From assembly GCA_038230215.1 (NCBI GenBank), contig JBBRNR010000010.1, positions 62,001-126,000 of the forward strand: 64,000 bases of DNA. The letters are read 5' to 3'. Below the pieces are notes generated by a model that searched no databases, was not told the origin of the DNA, and saw nothing but the letters and a program-made list of their open reading frames with translations. Source of the DNA: DASVRZ01 sp038230215 (lineage in GTDB: Bacteria; Verrucomicrobiota; Verrucomicrobiia; Chthoniobacterales; DASVRZ01). Below, piece after piece: positions 17,356 to 23,869 of the stretch. The stretch's first letter is position 1, and every line of letters begins with the position of its first letter. The position numbers were made by a program, and so were the translations under genes.

Positions 17356-18000
17356 GTGAAGCGTAGGATCGTTTTGCTGGGCCCGCCTGCTTCGGGAAAG
17401 GGGTCGCAGTCGCAGATGATTTTTCAAAAATACCAAATTCCCGCGGTTTCCACGGGACACCTTTTAAGAGACGAAGCGTCGGCAAAAACGGAACTTGGCC
17501 AACAAGCGGGGGCTTACACTTCCAAGGGGCAGCTGGCTCCGGATAATCTGGTGATGGCGGTTTTGGAAAAATGGCTTGGTGGCGGACGCGAGTCTTACGT
17601 TTTCGATGGATTTCCCAGAACCTTGGAGCAGGCAATCCAGCTTCAGCCGCTGCTGGCAAACGCCCACATTCCACTGGAAGTCGTCTTGTTTTTGGAATGC
17701 GACTTTCCAACCATCGAGAAACGCGTTCTCGGACGCGTGACGTGTTCCTCCTGCAAAACAATTTTTAACATCGCACTACATGTGGAGTCTGCGGCATCGC
17801 CATGCCCGAATTGTGGCGGCGTCCTGGAACGGAGGGCGGATGATCAGCCCGAGGTGCTGCAACATCGCATGGTGCAATATTTTGAGAAAACAGCGCCGCT
17901 CATCGATTTTTATCAAAAGCAGGAGCTGCTTTACAAGATTGACGCCAACCAGTCGGTGGATGTTGTTTTTTCCCAGATCGAGGAGGCGTTGCTGTCATGA
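17356..18000 (+). CDS. adk: Adenylate kinase with zinc-type LID domain, GTG start
   Basis: Catalyses AMP + ATP to 2 ADP in the cytoplasm. The P-loop reads GPPASGKGS (residues 9-17), and the AMP-binding FDGFPRTLEQA is present. The LID carries four cysteines (TCSSC and CPNC), the pattern of zinc-binding bacterial adenylate kinases. The 214-residue length is typical. Translation starts at GTG 17356 with GAGG six bases before, overlapping the secY stop. It ends in a 4-base ATGA overlap with map. Confidence 0.96.
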   Translation: MKRRIVLLGPPASGKGSQSQMIFQKYQIPAVSTGHLLRDEASAKTELGQQAGAYTSKGQLAPDNLVMAVLEKWLGGGRESYVFDGFPRTLEQAIQLQPLLANAHIPLEVVLFLECDFPTIEKRVLGRVTCSSCKTIFNIALHVESAASPCPNCGGVLERRADDQPEVLQHRMVQYFEKTAPLIDFYQKQELLYKIDANQSVDVVFSQIEEALLS

Positions 18001-18785
18001 TCCCCATCAAGACCGCCAAGGAAATTGACCGTATGCGCGCGGCAGGCCGTCGTGCGGGCGAGATCATTGGGCAGGTGAGTCGGCTGGTTCGGCCTGGAGT
18101 GACTACCGGTGAGATCGATGCAGCTGCCGCCGACTTAATCGCGCAACATCGCTGCACGAGCGCTTTTTTGGGCTATCGCGGTTTTCCGGGGAATATCTGC
18201 ATCTCGCTGAATGAGGAAGTAGTCCACGGCATTGGCGGCAAACGACGCATCCAATACGGCGACATCGTGAAGCTGGACATCGGCGTTTTTTACGAGGGTT
18301 TCGTTGGCGATACCGCAACCACAGTGGCCGCCGGAGCGATCGACTCCAAAATCCAGAATCTGTTGGAGGCCACCGAAGCGTCCCTTTATCTGGCCATCAA
18401 GCAAGCCGTCGCAGGGAACCGCGTCGGGGATATTAGTTCTGCCGTCGAGGATGAGATCACAGCCCACGGATTTAGCGTTGTGCGGGAATTTGTGGGACAC
18501 GGCGTGGGCCGCAAACTTCACGAGGAGCCGCAAGTTCCTAACTACGGACGTCCGCGTTCCGGAGCCAAATTGAAACCCGGGATGACCCTCGCCATTGAGC
18601 CGATGGTGAACATGGGCACGTCGGCGGTAAAAATTCTCGCCGATGGCTGGACCGTCGTCACCGCCGATGCGCGTGCGTCCTCGCACTTTGAGCACACCGT
18701 TTTGATCACCGAAGGAGAGCCTGAGATCCTGACCTGGCGCGAAAAATCGCCTGTAGTCCCCGTTTCCACCAAGCCTGTCCGATGA
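17997..18785 (+). CDS. map: Methionine aminopeptidase type I
   Basis: Removes the N-terminal Met from new proteins. The five metal ligands of the pita-bread fold are visible: Asp in VKLDIGVFYEGFVGDTATT (two Asp), His in FVGHGVGRKLHEEP, Glu in LAIEPMV and Glu in HTVLITEGEPE nearby region. At 262 residues it is a standard bacterial enzyme without an N-terminal zinc extension. A GAGGAGG ribosome binding site lies in the end of adk. Its stop overlaps the start of the IF-1 remnant by 4 bases. Confidence 0.96.
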   Translation: MIPIKTAKEIDRMRAAGRRAGEIIGQVSRLVRPGVTTGEIDAAAADLIAQHRCTSAFLGYRGFPGNICISLNEEVVHGIGGKRRIQYGDIVKLDIGVFYEGFVGDTATTVAAGAIDSKIQNLLEATEASLYLAIKQAVAGNRVGDISSAVEDEITAHGFSVVREFVGHGVGRKLHEEPQVPNYGRPRSGAKLKPGMTLAIEPMVNMGTSAVKILADGWTVVTADARASSHFEHTVLITEGEPEILTWREKSPVVPVSTKPVR

Positions 18786-18931
18786 CTCCCACTGCAAATC
18801 CCTCGGAAGACCAAAAAATTTCACCAAAAATGCTTTTCACCTGCATTCACATCTTGCCACGGGAAAATCTTATGGTAGAGATGTCCCCCTGCGACTTGTC
18901 AAAAGGCCGGATGACCGTCCACCCGAGATGA
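18782..18931 (+). pseudogene. infA: Half-length IF-1 (infA remnant or minimal IF-1-like peptide)
   Basis: A 49-codon frame starting in an ATGA overlap with map. From residue 12 it lines up with the C-terminal half of IF-1: K-I-S-P-K-M then I-H-I-L, and LMVEMSPCDLSKGRM corresponds to KVTVELTPYDLSKGRI of E. coli IF-1 (residues about 35-72). The first 11 residues (MTPTANPSEDQ) do not match, and beta strands 1-3 of the OB fold are missing; there is no room upstream because map ends here. infA lies between map and rpmJ in many bacteria, so this is the right position. Either a decayed copy (a full infA elsewhere) or a retained short peptide; the intact frame and coupled start leave both open. Confidence 0.75.
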
Positions 18932-18953
18932 GAAAGCAGGGCAAATAACACAT

Positions 18954-19004
18954 AAAACGCACCCGGAATTCATTCGCGGATGACCAAATCGGGAGCGTTT
19001 TTTT
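18954..19004 (+). terminator. Rho-independent terminator ending the str-S10-spc cluster
   Basis: AAAACGC-A-CCCG (18954-18965) pairs with CGGG-A-GCGTTTT (18990-19001), interrupted by one A-A mismatch, with a 24-base loop; the 3' arm runs into seven T residues. It lies 23 bases after the IF-1 remnant and separates it from rpmJ, so L36-S13-S11-S4 should have their own promoter in 19005-19113. There I see only a weak TAGACT -10-like element and a small hairpin AGTCG-AAGC-CGACT. Confidence 0.85.
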
Positions 19005-19113
19005 GTCCCCACATATTCCCTTTTAACCCAAGGATCACCCTCCACAGTCGAAGCCGACTAGACTGCTGGAAAAACGATACGAGACGGCAACTTCGAACCT
19101 CAAAAGATTTACC

Positions 19114-19227
19114 ATGAAAGTTAGAGCATCAGTAAAAAGACTCTGCGAGCAATGCCGCATCGTTAAGCGCCAGAATGTTGTCCGCGTCGTCTGCAAAAAT
19201 CCGCGACACAAACAGAAGCAAGGTTAA
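19114..19227 (+). CDS. rpmJ: 50S ribosomal protein L36
   Basis: A 37-residue zinc-ribbon ribosomal protein: MKVRASVKRLCEQCRIVKR followed by VRVVCKNPRHKQKQG. The four zinc ligands (C-x2-C, C, H) are all present, so this is the zinc-containing type. It is preceded by AGATTTACC and followed 29 bases later by rpsM, the usual alpha-operon order. Confidence 0.97.
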   Translation: MKVRASVKRLCEQCRIVKRQNVVRVVCKNPRHKQKQG

Positions 19228-19256
19228 TTCTCCATCCACTTTATCTATTTTCCATT

Positions 19257-19634
19257 ATGCCAAGACTCCTAGGTGTTGAAATTCCCGGCGACAAACGCAT
19301 CGAAGCCTCCCTCCCGTATATCTACGGAATCGGGCCAACGACCGCCAAGCGCATCCTCGAACAAGCCAATATTGACCCCAATATTCGCGCGAAAAACCTC
19401 AGCACCGAGCAAATGGGCGAGCTGATTCATGCGATCACGGCCAGCAAACTGGCCATCGAGGGCGATCTTCGCCGCGAGATCCAAGGCAACCTGAAGCGCC
19501 TCCAGGCCATCAACTGCTATCGCGGCATTCGTCATCGCCGCAGCCTGCCCGTTCGCGGCCAGCGCACCTCCACCAACGCCCGCACCCGCAAAGGCCCTCG
19601 TAAAACCGTCGGCGTGCAGAAAGCCAAAGCGTAA
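19257..19634 (+). CDS. rpsM: 30S ribosomal protein S13
   Basis: S13 (125 aa) lies at the top of the small-subunit head and contacts L5 and the P-site tRNA. It has MPRLLGVEIPGDKRIEASLPYIYGIG pattern elements (GVEIPGDK, YIYGIGPTTAKRIL), and the basic end with CYRGIRHRRSLPVRGQRTSTNARTRKG in family position. The leader TTTTCCATT has no ribosome binding site. Confidence 0.98.
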   Translation: MPRLLGVEIPGDKRIEASLPYIYGIGPTTAKRILEQANIDPNIRAKNLSTEQMGELIHAITASKLAIEGDLRREIQGNLKRLQAINCYRGIRHRRSLPVRGQRTSTNARTRKGPRKTVGVQKAKA

Positions 19635-19659
19635 TCCCACTCGAATCTAAAAAAAATTC

Positions 19660-20292
19660 ATGTCCGAAGAAACCAATTCATCCGCTGACGAGACTCCCGT
19701 AACGCCCGTCGCGGAAACTCCCGCCATCACCGAGGCACCTGTCACCACTGAGGCTCCTGCGGCCGCTCCTAACGAAGTTCCTGCGGCCGCTGCCACCGAG
19801 GCACCTGCCAAAAAAGCCCCTAAGGCCAAGGCTCCCAAGGCCAAGAAAGAAGCCGCTCCAGCGGAAGAGCCGAAGAAGGAAAACCTCTCACTCGATCCAA
19901 ACGACATCGAGAAACCGAAGATCGTTCGCGCCAAGGGTGCGAAAAACATTTTGGTCGGAGTCGCTCACGTATTGGCGACCTTCAACAACACCATTGTCTC
20001 CATCACCGACCAAAATGGCGCGGTGATCGGTTGGTCCAGCGCTGGCAAAGTCGGCTTTAAGGGATCCCGTAAAAGCACGGCTTACGCTGCCCAGATGGTT
20101 GCCCAGGACGCCTGCCGCCAGGCCATGGGCCACGGTCTGAAGGAAGTCGAAGTCCGCGTCAAGGGTCCCGGTTCAGGCCGTGAATCCGCCGTGCGCGCCC
20201 TCCAGGCTGTTGGCTTGGAAATCAGCGTCATCAAAGACGTCACTCCCGTGCCGCACAACGGCTGCCGCCCGCCCAAGCAACGCCGCGTCTGA
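19660..20292 (+). CDS. rpsK: 30S ribosomal protein S11 with an 80-residue N-terminal extension
   Basis: The last 125 residues are a normal S11 (GVAHVLATFNNTIVSITDQNG, FKGSRKSTAYAAQ, VRVKGPGSGRE and the end TPVPHNGCRPPKQRRV). They are preceded by about 83 residues of low complexity: first acidic with E/T/P/A repeats (TEAPVTTEAPAAAP), then Lys/Ala/Pro-rich (KKAPKAKAPKAKKEA). S11 normally has about 129 residues. S11 contributes to the platform near the mRNA exit, where such a tail could reach the solvent. The extension is in frame and its start is next to the expected leader, so it is likely real. Confidence 0.95.
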   Translation: MSEETNSSADETPVTPVAETPAITEAPVTTEAPAAAPNEVPAAAATEAPAKKAPKAKAPKAKKEAAPAEEPKKENLSLDPNDIEKPKIVRAKGAKNILVGVAHVLATFNNTIVSITDQNGAVIGWSSAGKVGFKGSRKSTAYAAQMVAQDACRQAMGHGLKEVEVRVKGPGSGRESAVRALQAVGLEISVIKDVTPVPHNGCRPPKQRRV

Positions 20293-20327
20293 TCCATCCG
20301 ACTTACATTCTTATTTAACTCACTTTT

Positions 20328-20939
20328 ATGGCAAGATACACAGGCCCCAAATCCAAGATCAGCCGCCGTTTCGGCGTCGCCATCTTTGGCCCCAGCAAAG
20401 CTCTCGAACGCAAGAACTACCCGCCCGGCATGCACGGCCCGAAAGGTTCCCGCCGCAAGACTTCCGAATACGCCCTCGCCCTCGGCGAAAAGCAGAAACT
20501 GCGCTACCAATACGGCATCCTCGAGCGCCAGTTCCGCCGTTACTTCGAGATCGCGCTCACCCGTCGTGGCATCACCGGCGAAATCCTTTTGCAACTCCTC
20601 GAGACTCGTCTCGACAACGTCATCTTCCGCCTCGGCTTCGCGAATTCCCGCAACGCTGCCCGTCAGATGGTGGGTCACGGCCACGTCACCGTCAACGGTC
20701 GCAAGGTGGACATCTCCTCCTTCAACCTCCGCGCTGGCGATGTCATTGCCATCAAGGACAAGCCTGCTTCCCGCCGTCTCTCGGCCAAGTTTGTCGAGCT
20801 GACCCAGATCGCTCCGATCCCCGATTGGCTGACGGTCGATAAGGAAAACTTCACCGGCAGCGTTTCCCGCATTCCGAGCCGCGAAGAGATCGCTCCGATC
20901 GTCAACGAGCAACTCATCGTCGAACTCTACTCCCGCTAG
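20328..20939 (+). CDS. rpsD: 30S ribosomal protein S4
   Basis: S4 (203 aa) nucleates 16S assembly. The N-terminal MARYTGPKSKISRRFG has no zinc cysteines (C-minus type). LETRLDNVIFRLGFANSRNAARQMVGHGHVTVNG is the S4 RNA-binding domain. In most bacteria rpoA and rplQ follow; here a terminator comes 40 bases after the stop, so RNA polymerase alpha and L17 are elsewhere. Confidence 0.98.
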   Translation: MARYTGPKSKISRRFGVAIFGPSKALERKNYPPGMHGPKGSRRKTSEYALALGEKQKLRYQYGILERQFRRYFEIALTRRGITGEILLQLLETRLDNVIFRLGFANSRNAARQMVGHGHVTVNGRKVDISSFNLRAGDVIAIKDKPASRRLSAKFVELTQIAPIPDWLTVDKENFTGSVSRIPSREEIAPIVNEQLIVELYSR

Positions 20940-20977
20940 AAAAACCAGCGGAGTTCCATCCGATTCTGACCCAAACA

Positions 20978-21008
20978 AAGCCCGCCCTGTTCGCAGAGCG
21001 GGTTTTTT
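20978..21008 (+). terminator. Rho-independent terminator after rpsD
   Basis: CCCGC (20981-20985) pairs with GCGGG (20998-21002), extended by AAG/TTT pairs, and runs into six T residues. It closes the L36-S13-S11-S4 transcript. Confidence 0.8.
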
Positions 21009-21093
21009 GTTGCTGGGGAAATTCTAAAACCCGATTCGACCCTCGCAATACTTTCCTACTTTTCGCTGTGGCGGAGAGATGTAGCTTCCAGTC

Positions 21094-21342
21094 ATGACTC
21101 CGACTTCGCGCAGTGCTCGTGATCCGCTGCACGGAGTCACATTGAAATCGATCCTCATGCGACTGCTTCAGCGTTACGGCTGGGAGGAAATGGGCGACCG
21201 CATCCCGATTCGTTGTTTCCAGAAAGACCCGTCCATCCAGTCGAGTCTCACCTTTCTGCGCAAGACTCCCTGGGCGCGCAAACGGGTGGAGGAATGGTTT
21301 ATCGCCGAGTTTACCGCACCGCAGACTGCGGCAGAGAGTTGA
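21094..21342 (+). CDS. VF530 (DUF2132) family DNA-binding-like protein
   Basis: An 82-residue protein. The sequence DPLHGVTLKSILMRLLQRYGWEEMG, IPIRCFQKDPSIQSSLTFLRKTPWAR is the conserved core of the VF530 family, small helical proteins proposed from structure to bind DNA. The end (TAPQTAAES) is variable. It stands alone, with the repeat array just downstream. Function in the cell is unknown. Confidence 0.88.
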   Translation: MTPTSRSARDPLHGVTLKSILMRLLQRYGWEEMGDRIPIRCFQKDPSIQSSLTFLRKTPWARKRVEEWFIAEFTAPQTAAES

Positions 21343-21360
21343 GTTCCATTCCACTGGACT

Positions 21361-21600
21361 AAGGACGCATCTCCGGGGACGAAGGAACCACCTCCGGAGT
21401 GGAGGGATGCACCTACCAAGAGGGAAGACTTCACCTCCCGTGACGAGGCCAGCATCTACAGATGACGAAGGATTCACCTACAAACAACGAAGGGAGCACC
21501 TACAGACGCGAAGGATTCACCTACAAAGCCGAAGGAAGCACCTACCGAAGGCGATGCATTCACCTCCGGCGGCGAAGGAACGACCTCCCAATCGCGAAGA
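21361..21600. repeat. Eleven degenerate repeats spaced 21-22 bases
   Basis: Units share GAAGGAnnCACCTmC. The C of each CACCT-like core lies at 21368, 21389, 21410, 21432, 21453, 21475, 21497, 21518, 21539, 21561 and about 21582, so steps are 21 or 22 bases (mean 21.4). Because the step changes between 21 and 22, no frame is kept across the array; the two short open frames in it are unlikely to be genes. The array lies between the VF530 gene and the next hypothetical gene. No purpose is known. Confidence 0.85.
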
Positions 21601-21735
21601 GGCTCCGAATCGCATGGAACTCCCGTGGAAAAGCCCCATTGGCACCCCAGACCCCCGTCCACGCGGAACAGGTGCTCTTTTAGAAAGCAGTTAAAAAAGC
21701 TATTCATCCGAAGGTCATTTATGCACATTTGCCGC

Positions 21736-22518
21736 ATGAACGAACCTGATTCCTCGACCAATCCAACGCCGGACCCTAAAAAGCGCAAATCTCCCGCCCT
21801 GCTGGACACTCGTCTGCTGAAAACTCTCGGGCACGACGAGGAAAACGTTCGGGCCACACTGGATGAGATGGCTCAGGATGCAGCCCTGGCCACGGATCTC
21901 TCCACCCATTTTATTGATCGCGAAAATACCGTGGCCGTCACACCCGCCAGCCTCCAGACCCTGCTCGTCCAGATTGGCGAGACGCGCGCCGACGGAGTGG
22001 AAGCCACCAGCGGCACCGCCGAATTCCACAGCGTCACCGACGATCAAAGCGACGATGCCAAGAAAGCCGTCGCCGCCATTCGCAACGTCCAGACCCGCGC
22101 CAAGGAGAAATACGAAGAGACCGATCCCGCCCGCCTCGACGCCTATTACCTCGGCGAACCGCTCCGTTCCCGCCAGCAAATCACCGATGCCGGAGCTGCC
22201 ATCTTCATCCTCTTGCGCACGAAGGACGACGCCGGCCAGCCCGTTCCCGCGCAGGACACGCTCCCCGGTTTCACCCAGGCGAAGATCGATCAATTGGAAG
22301 CCGATCTCGGCAGTTACAGTGGAGTGAAAATTCGCCAAAGCGCCGCGCTGAAAGCGGGCAAAACCGGTCGCCAGAGCTTCGTGGACAGTTGTGCGCAAGT
22401 CGCCCGTCGCCGCCGCAAACTGCAACTCGCCATCGACGCCGAACGCCCCTACACCAACCCGATGAACGCCCCGCTAAGAACCCGCCTCGGACTGCCTGCG
22501 GATAAAGGGTTAAGCTGA
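21736..22518 (+). CDS. Hypothetical protein, mostly helical, cytoplasmic
   Basis: A 260-residue protein without signal peptide or membrane segment. I recognise no family. It has an N-terminal disordered stretch (SSTNPTPDPKKRKSP), a middle rich in charged and Ala residues, and a basic patch QVARRRRKLQLAI near the end. I took the Met at 21736 because the longer frame to 21625 runs through the tail of the repeat array; a Met at 21721 is also possible. The codon use is GC-rich, like the ribosomal region, so it is probably native to the chromosome. Confidence 0.6.
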   Translation: MNEPDSSTNPTPDPKKRKSPALLDTRLLKTLGHDEENVRATLDEMAQDAALATDLSTHFIDRENTVAVTPASLQTLLVQIGETRADGVEATSGTAEFHSVTDDQSDDAKKAVAAIRNVQTRAKEKYEETDPARLDAYYLGEPLRSRQQITDAGAAIFILLRTKDDAGQPVPAQDTLPGFTQAKIDQLEADLGSYSGVKIRQSAALKAGKTGRQSFVDSCAQVARRRRKLQLAIDAERPYTNPMNAPLRTRLGLPADKGLS

Positions 22519-22548
22519 CGTTGGACGCTCTAATGCAGCCTATTACTT

Positions 22549-22555
22549 GTTAGGT
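22549..22555 (+). other. GTTAGGT core, candidate cassette boundary 1
   Basis: GTTAGGTGC fits the GTTRRRY core of integron attC/attI sites. It lies 27 bases before the DUF2513-like gene. The matching 5' half-site is not clear. See finding on cassettes. Confidence 0.4.
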
Positions 22556-22581
22556 GCTTTTACCAATTCACGTTTATTCAT

Positions 22582-22953
22582 ATGCGTCGTAATCCTGATT
22601 TATTGAGAGATATTATGCTGGCAGCCGAAGAGCAACCAGCGGGACAGAAACTTTTTGGCAGCGGACTGAAGGCACTTTGCGACGACTCGCATGAGCTTGG
22701 CGACCATGTTCAACAGCTTATCGAAGTAGGCTATCTCGATGGAGTAGTTCACTTTCATGGTCGCGAGACACCACCAAAGATTGTCATAGATCGCATCAAG
22801 GCAGCCGGACACGACTTTTTGCAAGCAATGCGCGAAGATACAGTATGGAAGCATGTTAAGGCGAAGGTCATGATTCCGACTGCGAGCTGGACGCTTGGAC
22901 TCGCGGTTGAGTATGCGAAGCACTTTGTGGCAGCGAAGCTAGGATTGCCCTGA
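22582..22953 (+). CDS. DUF2513-like protein
   Basis: A 123-residue soluble protein. The layout fits DUF2513, small proteins common in phages and mobile DNA: N-terminal RRNPDLLRDIMLAAEE, a central winged-helix-like stretch with VQQLIEVGYLDG, then AAGHDFLQAMREDTVWKHVKAK and GSW-like ASWTLGLAVEYAKH. Function is unknown. It is the only gene between two GTTAGGTGC cores 455 bases apart, as for one integron cassette. Confidence 0.7.
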   Translation: MRRNPDLLRDIMLAAEEQPAGQKLFGSGLKALCDDSHELGDHVQQLIEVGYLDGVVHFHGRETPPKIVIDRIKAAGHDFLQAMREDTVWKHVKAKVMIPTASWTLGLAVEYAKHFVAAKLGLP

Positions 22954-23003
22954 TTTCGGATGCGCAACTTGTATATGTCAGTGCCCGTGCCTCACTTTTT
23001 TCC

Positions 23004-23010
23004 GTTAGGT
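23004..23010 (+). other. GTTAGGT core, candidate cassette boundary 2
   Basis: Second GTTAGGTGC, 455 bases after the first and 6 bases before the PEP-CTERM gene start. The sequence before it (22965-23003) has a GCGCAAC that might be a degenerate R'' box. Confidence 0.4.
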
Positions 23011-23016
23011 GCTATC

Positions 23017-23856
23017 ATGAATACACGCATTTATTTAGTTTTGTTCAGTCACATTGTGCTCTGCGTTCACTACGCGCACTCACAACTCGTTACCGAATAC
23101 TTTAACGATTACGGCGCGGCTCAAACCGACTTACGAAACCTCGGCAGCGCAACAAACGGTTGGAGCGGTGCTTGGACTGGCGGCACGAACATTGATTACA
23201 TCCCCAGTAATCTCGCGTATTCAGCACCCGGCTATTCAAACGCCGCAAACGAGTCCGACGGCGACAACGGAAGGGCTATATGGGAGACAGGCAACACACT
23301 GAATGGCGTTTCTCGGAGCTTTGCAGCTGGTCTGAGTGGCACGATTTGGCTTACCGCACTCGCGCAAAATGGAACGGCGGGCGGAGAGTCGATCTTGTGG
23401 CTCGATGGTGCCGCAAACTCAGCAAACGCGCTTCGGCTTTTCGGTGAGTATGCGCAGATTCGCTACAACGATTCTACAGATGCAGCCGTTAAGCAGATAT
23501 TTTCCGCGGGGGTCACACACCTTTATCTTGCAAAGCTCCAAGTCGATTACAGCGGGTCCTTTGATTCCGTCGAGATGTGGGTGGACCCCAATCTTACGTC
23601 AGGTGCGTTGAGCATTGGAGCACCGCTTTATAGCGAGTCCGGTGCAGACGTTTTCGGGACTCAATTCGACAAGATCAGCATTTCGTTCGACAACAGTGGC
23701 GATTCATGGGATGCCATTCGCATCAGCAACACGCCAACAGCCTTTTTCGATGTGACATCATCCGTGCCAGAAGCTAGCACAGCGAGTCTCATTCTTATTG
23801 GCGGTTGTCTTATGCTTTTGGGAGGAAAGTCATTCGTGCTTCGACCAAGCACCTAA
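23017..23856 (+). CDS. Secreted protein with PEP-CTERM sorting tail
   Basis: A 279-residue protein with an N-terminal signal peptide (LVLFSHIVLCVHYAHS, cleavage probably before QLV). The body is rich in N, G, S, T and aromatic residues and looks like an all-beta, lectin-like (LamG/concanavalin) domain: YFNDYG, WSGAWTGG, GLSGTIWLTAL, DKISISFDNSGDSWDAIRISNTP. The end is a PEP-CTERM signal: VPEAS, a hydrophobic segment, then a basic residue, which exosortase systems recognise for transfer to the cell surface. The gene fills one cassette-like unit, and its stop codon lies inside the GCACCTAAC core. Confidence 0.8.
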   Translation: MNTRIYLVLFSHIVLCVHYAHSQLVTEYFNDYGAAQTDLRNLGSATNGWSGAWTGGTNIDYIPSNLAYSAPGYSNAANESDGDNGRAIWETGNTLNGVSRSFAAGLSGTIWLTALAQNGTAGGESILWLDGAANSANALRLFGEYAQIRYNDSTDAAVKQIFSAGVTHLYLAKLQVDYSGSFDSVEMWVDPNLTSGALSIGAPLYSESGADVFGTQFDKISISFDNSGDSWDAIRISNTPTAFFDVTSSVPEASTASLILIGGCLMLLGGKSFVLRPST

Positions 23857-23857
23857 C
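23849..23857 (+). other. GCACCTAAC, candidate attC 5' half-site, cut by the element
   Basis: Exact reverse complement of GTTAGGTGC at the end of the PEP-CTERM gene. It is followed by CATGCGATGCAGC, similar to the L'' part of attC sites, then by the serine-recombinase gene where the 3' half should be. Confidence 0.4.
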
Positions 23858-23869
23858 CATGCGATGCAG

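Noticed and set aside
21368..21600. CRISPR-like spacing
   Set aside because: Units are only 21-22 bases in all, degenerate, without constant repeats and unique spacers; no cas gene in the window.
21407..21694. Two short frames across the repeat array, giving peptide repeats such as EGSTYRR
   Set aside because: Unit length changes between 21 and 22 bases, so the frame shifts from unit to unit; no ribosome site or conserved protein is seen.
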